DNA of 64,000 nucleotides from Nocardia terpenica (GTDB taxonomy: Bacteria > Actinomycetota > Actinomycetes > Mycobacteriales > Mycobacteriaceae), in contig NZ_JABMCZ010000001.1 of NCBI RefSeq assembly GCF_013186535.1, positions 744,001 through 808,000 of the forward strand, in the 5' to 3' direction. The position numbers and the translations under genes were made by a program. Below, one piece after another: positions 59,995 to 64,000 of this stretch (positions are counted from its first letter, which is position 1; the number at the start of each line of letters is the position of its first letter). The notes beneath the pieces are model-generated. The model was given only the letters and a program-made list of their open reading frames with translations, was not told the DNA's origin and ran no database searches.

Positions 59995-61692
59995 CTACCG
60001 TTTGCGGGTGCCGAAGATGCTGCGGCTGATCTCGCGCCCCGCGGCGGTGGCGGCGGAGCGGAGGAAGCTCTTCACCGCCGGATTGTTCATGATGCGCTCG
60101 GCGGCGCCCGGTTCGGGCGGGGCGGACTTGCCGGGCGCGGGCGCCTGGTCCGGCTGCTGCTGTGCCGCAGCGACTTTCGCGGAGAGGATCTCGTAGGCCG
60201 ATTCGCGGTCGATGGTCTGCCCGTACTTGGCGGAGAGCGGGCTGGACTGGGCGCGCGAGCGGATGGCCGCCTCGCCGATGGTGTCCATGAGCGAGCGCGG
60301 CGGCCGCAGGCGGGTCCAGGCGACCGGGGTCGGGGCGCCCTTCTCCGACAGCACCGTCACGACCGCCTCGCCGATGCCGAGCGAGGTCAGCGCCTTCTCC
60401 AGGTCGTAGGCGGCGGTCTTCGGGTAGGTGCGCACCGTCTTCGACAGCGCCTTCTGGTCCTCGGGGGTGAAGGCGCGCAGGGCGTGCTGGATGCGCGCAC
60501 CCAGTTGGGAGAGAACGGAATTCGGCACATCCGTGGGCAGCTGGGTGCAGAAGAACACGCCGACGCCCTTGGAGCGGATCAGCTTCACCGTCTGCTCGAC
60601 CTGCTCCAGGAATGCCTTGGACGCGTCGTTGAACAGCAGGTGCGCCTCGTCGAAGATGAACACCAGCTTGGGCTTGTCGGCGTCGCCGATCTCGGGCAGG
60701 GTCTGGAACAGGTCGGCCAGCACCCACATGAGGAAGGTGGAGAACAGCACCGGCCGCGACGATTGCGCGCCCAGCTCGAACAGGGTGATCACGCCCTGCC
60801 CGCCCGCCGTGCGCAGCAGATCGTTCGGATCCAGTTCGGGCTCACCGAAGAACGTGTCCCCGCCCTCGCTCTCCAGATTGACCAGCGCGCGCAGGATCAC
60901 CCCGGCCGTGGCCGCGGAGACGCCGCCGATGCCCTTGAGATCCTCCTTGCCCTCCGGGCTGGTCAGGTGCGCGATGACCGCGCGCAGATCCTTCAGATCC
61001 AGCAGCGCCAGGCCCTGCTTGTCGGCCCAGTGGAAGATCAGCCCGAGGGTCGACTCCTGAGTCTCGTTGAGCCCCAGCACCTTACTGAGCAGCACCGGGC
61101 CGAACGAGGTGATGGTGGCGCGGATCGGGATGCCGATGCCCTCGGTGCCCAGCGAGACGAATTCGGTGGGGAAACCGGATGGCGCCCAATCGGATTCGCC
61201 CACCTCGGTGGCGCGGGCGGCCAGTTTGTCGTTCGGCTGGCCGGGTTGCGCGAGGCCCGACAGGTCGCCCTTCACATCCGCCAGCACCACGGGAACGCCC
61301 GCGGCGGAGAGCTGTTCGGCGATGCCCTGCAGGGTCTTCGTCTTCCCGGTGCCGGTGGCCCCGGCGACCAGTCCGTGCCGATTGATCGTCCGCAGCGGAA
61401 TCCGTACCCGCGCGGTGGAATTCACCGTGTCGTCGACCATTACCGCGCCCAATTCGAGCGCCGCGCCCTCGAAGGCGTAACCGGCCGCGATCTCCTGCGC
61501 GACCGCGGAACCCGGATTGTCCGCGGATTTCCCGGCGCCGGATTTCGTGCCCTCGGATTTCGCGGTGCTCGCCTCGGATTCCGCCGCTTCCCGTTCGGCC
61601 GCCTCCGCCTCGGCCGCCGCTTCGGCCGCGGCACGCGCCGCCGCCTCGGCCGCCTTACGCGCCGCCGCCGCCTTTTCCTGGGGACTAGTCAT
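59995..61692 (-). CDS. HerA-like ATPase (DUF853 type)
   Basis: 565 aa from ATG 61692. An Ala/Glu-rich helical N-terminus (about 1-55) precedes the RecA-like ATPase: Walker A LVAGATGTGKTKTLQGI, VVLADVKGDLSGLAQPG, Walker B KLVFIFDEAHLLFNDASK and GVGVFFCTQLPTDVPNSVL. The C-terminal 40 residues are a short helical tail. A conserved bacterial gene of unknown physiological role; the fold suggests a DNA-translocating hexamer. It is not paired with a NurA or SIR2 gene here, so nothing marks it as a defence system. Divergent from orn. Confidence 0.85.
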   Translation of the reverse strand: MTSPQEKAAAARKAAEAAARAAAEAAAEAEAAEREAAESEASTAKSEGTKSGAGKSADNPGSAVAQEIAAGYAFEGAALELGAVMVDDTVNSTARVRIPLRTINRHGLVAGATGTGKTKTLQGIAEQLSAAGVPVVLADVKGDLSGLAQPGQPNDKLAARATEVGESDWAPSGFPTEFVSLGTEGIGIPIRATITSFGPVLLSKVLGLNETQESTLGLIFHWADKQGLALLDLKDLRAVIAHLTSPEGKEDLKGIGGVSAATAGVILRALVNLESEGGDTFFGEPELDPNDLLRTAGGQGVITLFELGAQSSRPVLFSTFLMWVLADLFQTLPEIGDADKPKLVFIFDEAHLLFNDASKAFLEQVEQTVKLIRSKGVGVFFCTQLPTDVPNSVLSQLGARIQHALRAFTPEDQKALSKTVRTYPKTAAYDLEKALTSLGIGEAVVTVLSEKGAPTPVAWTRLRPPRSLMDTIGEAAIRSRAQSSPLSAKYGQTIDRESAYEILSAKVAAAQQQPDQAPAPGKSAPPEPGAAERIMNNPAVKSFLRSAATAAGREISRSIFGTRKR

Positions 61693-61842
61693 TGCCGATC
61701 CTCCGTCCGCCCTGCCAACTGCTCGCCAACATTGCCGACCGCCTGCACGAAGCGCGGATCTGCGAAAACCATATCCCCCTGTCGGCCGGTCGAATGCGCG
61801 ACATCCGTGATGACGCCCGACACACCCGTTACCCTTGCGCAA

Positions 61843-62481
61843 GTGTCCGACAAATACATGGTGTGGATGGATTGCGAGATGACCGGCCTCCGGCTGGACA
61901 GCGACAAGCTGATCGAGGTGGCGGCGCTCGTCACCGACAGCGACCTCAATGTCCTGGGAGAAGGCGTGGACATCGTCATTCATGCCGATGATGCCGCGCT
62001 CGCCGCGATGCCGCCGGTGGTTCAGGAGATGCACGCGAAATCCGGGCTGACCGACGAGGTGCGCCGCTCCACCGTCACCATGGCCGAGGCCGAGCGGCAG
62101 GTCCTCGACTACGTCAAGCAGTATGTGCCGACCCCGCGCACGGTCCCGCTGGCGGGTAATTCGATAGCCACCGATCGCGGCTTCCTGGCCCGCGACATGC
62201 CCGCCCTCGACGCCCACCTGCACTACCGCATGATCGATGTGAGCTCGATCAAGGAGCTGTGCCGCCGCTGGTACCCCCGCATCTACTTCGGTCAGCCCGA
62301 GAAGGGTCTGTCCCACCGCGCGCTCAGCGACATCCGCGAGTCGATCCGCGAACTCCGCTACTACCGCCGCACCGCCTTCGTCGCCGCCCCCGGCCCCTCC
62401 ACCGCCGAGATCGCCGCCGTCGCCGCCGCGCTCACCGAGCCCCCGAACAGCACCGATACCCCAGGTGAGGGCGCCGATTAG
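61843..62481 (+). CDS. orn: Oligoribonuclease
   Basis: 212 aa from GTG 61843, chosen because family members begin with a SDKxxWxDCEMTG-like sequence; an ATG at 61810 is possible. DEDDh exonuclease motifs: VWMDCEMTGLRLDSDKLIEV, VPLAGNSIATDRGFLARDMP and KGLSHRALSDIRESIRELRY. Degrades two- to five-base RNA fragments and linear pGpG in the cytoplasm. Followed by tRNA-His, an order I recall from mycobacteria. Confidence 0.93.
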   Translation: MSDKYMVWMDCEMTGLRLDSDKLIEVAALVTDSDLNVLGEGVDIVIHADDAALAAMPPVVQEMHAKSGLTDEVRRSTVTMAEAERQVLDYVKQYVPTPRTVPLAGNSIATDRGFLARDMPALDAHLHYRMIDVSSIKELCRRWYPRIYFGQPEKGLSHRALSDIRESIRELRYYRRTAFVAAPGPSTAEIAAVAAALTEPPNSTDTPGEGAD

Positions 62482-62535
62482 GTTCTGAACAAGGGTTCGC
62501 GTTACGATCTAGCGCGCCGGAACTTACCGGCGATG

Positions 62536-62608
62536 GTGAGCGTAGTTCAGTTGGTAGAGCACCAGGTTGTGATCCTGGCTGTCGCGGGTTCGAGTCCCGT
62601 CGCTCACC
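62536..62608 (+). tRNA. tRNA-His (GTG)
   Basis: Acceptor GTGAGCG pairs with CGCTCAC, D loop TAGTTCAGTTGGTAGAGCA, anticodon loop GGTTGTGATCC with GTG, T arm GGGTTCGAGTCCC. The G at 62535 is the extra G-1 typical of tRNA-His, pairing with the C at 62608. Confidence 0.95.
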
Positions 62609-62612
62609 CTGC

Positions 62613-62650
62613 AAGGGGCAGGTCGGGAACATATTCCGGGCCTGCCCCTT
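62613..62650 (+). terminator. Hairpin terminator after tRNA-His
   Basis: AAGGGGCAGG (62613-62622) pairs perfectly with CCTGCCCCTT (62641-62650). Only a short T run follows, so termination would rely on the stable stem, as often in high-GC genomes. Confidence 0.55.
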
Positions 62651-62707
62651 CGACATGAATTCGGGATTTGGCGAAGCTTCCTCGACGAGGAGGTGATTCG
62701 CTGTGTG

Positions 62708-62721
62708 AGACCACGTGGTCT
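62708..62721. promoter_or_regulatory. 14-bp palindrome upstream of aldehyde dehydrogenase gene
   Basis: AGACCACGTGGTCT is a perfect palindrome 150 bp before the aldehyde dehydrogenase start. It resembles a TetR-family operator, which would fit betaine-pathway control, but no regulator gene is in the window. Confidence 0.4.
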
Positions 62722-62871
62722 ACCCTGTTTCAGCGAACTGGAAGCTAATCGTTGAGAACTTCAGGGAGTGTGCTGGCACACGGTGCCACGTTGTCTTCCA
62801 CCAGGGGTGCCGGTCGGACATCACATCGCGGAGTTCCACGAACGGGCCCTTGATCGTCTGGAAGAGGTGCA

Positions 62872-64000
62872 ATGAACGCAGACCCGGACCTACTCATCGG
62901 CGGCGTATGGGAGCACGCGTCGGACGGCGGCATCCGCCGGATCGTCAATCCGGCGGACGGCTCCGTCGTGGCGACCGTGGACGAGGCGACACCGGAGGAC
63001 GCGCGCCGGGCCGTCGCCGCGGCGCGTGCGGCCTTCGACGACGGGGCCTGGGCCGCGACGCCGGTCGCCGAACGGTCGGCGCTGCTGCTGCGGATCGCGG
63101 ATCTGCTGGTCCGGGACAAGGAGGAACTGGCCCGGACCGAGACCCTCGACACCGGAAAGACGCTGGCGGAGAGCCGAATCGATATCGACGATATCGTCTC
63201 GGTGTTCCGCTACTACGCCGGACTCGTTGCCACACAGGCGGATCGGCTGATCGATGTGGGCGATCCGGCGGTGCTCAGCCGGGTGGTGCGCGAGCCGATC
63301 GGCGTGTGCGTGCTGATCGCGCCGTGGAATTACCCACTGCTGCAGATGTCCTGGAAGGTGGCGCCCGCGCTGGCCGCCGGGTGCACCATGGTGGCCAAGC
63401 CGAGCGAGGTCACCCCGCTGACCACCATCGCGTTCGCGCGCTTGGCGGTCGAGGCGGGCGTGCCCGCCGGGGTGCTGAATCTGGTGCAGGGCAGCGGAGC
63501 GGTGCTCGGCGAGGCCCTGACCGCGAACCCGGACGTCGATTTCATCTCCTTCACCGGCGGGCTGGCGACCGGGCGGACCATCGCCCGGGTGGCGGCCGAG
63601 CACGTGACCAAGGTCGCCATGGAGCTCGGCGGCAAGAATCCGCATATCGTGTTCGCCGACGCCGACTGGGACAGCTCCGTGGACCAGGTGCTCACGGGCG
63701 TATTCCTGCACTCCGGGCAGGTGTGTTCCGCCGGAACGCGACTCATCGTCGAGGAGTCCATCGCCGACGATTTCGTTGCCGAACTGGCGCGCCGCGCCGA
63801 GCGGATCCGGGTCGGCCCGGGCCTGGACCCGGCGAGCGAGACCGGGCCGCTGGTCTCCCAGGAGCACCGGGCGAAGGTGGAAGACTATGTCGCGCTGGGT
63901 ATTTCGGAGGGCGCCACGCTGGTGACCGGGGGCGCCCGGCCCAGCGATCCGGCGCTGGCGGCGGGAAGTTTCTACCTGCCGACCATCTTCGACCGCTGTG
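62872..64000 (+). CDS. Betaine-aldehyde-dehydrogenase-like protein, 3'-partial
   Basis: ATG 62872 preceded by GGAAGAGG; 376 codons are visible and the frame is open at the window end (about 490 expected). NAD-dependent aldehyde dehydrogenase motifs: APWNYPLLQMSWKVAPALAA, KPSEVTPLTT, SFTGGLATGRTIA, KVAMELGGKNPHIVFADADW (catalytic Glu) and FLHSGQVCSAGTRLIVEES (catalytic Cys). Closest in style to the betaine aldehyde dehydrogenases (BetB/GbsA) that make the osmoprotectant glycine betaine; the substrate cannot be confirmed from this part. Confidence 0.85.
   Translation, partial: MNADPDLLIGGVWEHASDGGIRRIVNPADGSVVATVDEATPEDARRAVAAARAAFDDGAWAATPVAERSALLLRIADLLVRDKEELARTETLDTGKTLAESRIDIDDIVSVFRYYAGLVATQADRLIDVGDPAVLSRVVREPIGVCVLIAPWNYPLLQMSWKVAPALAAGCTMVAKPSEVTPLTTIAFARLAVEAGVPAGVLNLVQGSGAVLGEALTANPDVDFISFTGGLATGRTIARVAAEHVTKVAMELGGKNPHIVFADADWDSSVDQVLTGVFLHSGQVCSAGTRLIVEESIADDFVAELARRAERIRVGPGLDPASETGPLVSQEHRAKVEDYVALGISEGATLVTGGARPSDPALAAGSFYLPTIFDRC

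Noticed and set aside
59995..61692. Treating the HerA-like ATPase as part of a defence system
   Set aside because: It lies in conserved backbone next to orn without a NurA, SIR2 or DUF4297 partner, and the gene is common in actinobacterial chromosomes.

Overview
The window is high-GC actinobacterial DNA, most likely Nocardia or a close relative. GC-rich third codon positions, a DasABC/NgcEFG-type sugar transporter beside a GH20 hexosaminidase, an LdtMt2-like L,D-transpeptidase lipoprotein, and orn next to tRNA-His all point that way. About 1..53526 looks like the right-hand part of an integrative conjugative or mobilizable element (ICE/IME) inserted at a tRNA-Lys(CTT) gene. From about 53.5 kb to the end is chromosomal backbone. 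The left end of the element and any conjugative coupling or secretion genes lie outside the window.

Layout of the element. (a) 1..2.96 kb: small element genes and a truncated tyrosine-recombinase fragment. (b) 3.2..22 kb: a cargo region rich in conflict/defence-like genes. These are a two-gene operon (DUF4011-type SF1 helicase with a Vsr-like nuclease tail, plus a HEPN/Abi_C-like protein), a CoiA-like zinc protein, an AEP-primase/SF2-helicase protein of the TOTE type, a GIY-YIG protein and a 1239-aa protein with nuclease-like, STAND NTPase and TPR regions. Between them lie phage head-tail remnants and frameshifted genes. (c) 22..30 kb: mobilisation module with a 1550-aa MobF/TraA relaxase-helicase, a candidate oriT, accessory small proteins and two paralogous small membrane proteins flanking the relaxase. 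(d) 30..42.5 kb: a minus-strand maintenance region with SSB, an orphan C5-cytosine methyltransferase, a DUF932-like protein, a ParB-like protein, a primase-polymerase and many short unknown genes. (e) 42.5..48.7 kb: a nest of a complete group II intron, a large-serine-recombinase element and a 5'-truncated second group II intron. (f) 49..53.5 kb: a truncated methyltransferase, a DpdA-like deazaguanine DNA-modification enzyme, an SpdB/DUF2637-like membrane protein, the integrase, an AbrB-like regulator and a 24-bp perfect palindrome beside the tRNA-Lys attachment site.

The most unusual feature is a set of three long nested inverted repeats (about 30.7, 40.7 and 50.7 kb). They share the same apical hairpin, but their outer arms differ in sequence from copy to copy while staying self-complementary. 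Each sits upstream of a minus-strand gene block. This is the pattern expected of a structured RNA or a structured single-stranded DNA element.

The backbone holds the L,D-transpeptidase, a GH20 beta-N-acetylhexosaminidase carrying an in-frame 24-bp tandem repeat, its ABC sugar uptake operon (binding lipoprotein and two permeases, no ATPase), a HerA-like ATPase, oligoribonuclease, tRNA-His, and the start of a betaine-aldehyde-dehydrogenase-like gene cut by the window end. All functional calls come from reading motifs; no database search was run.
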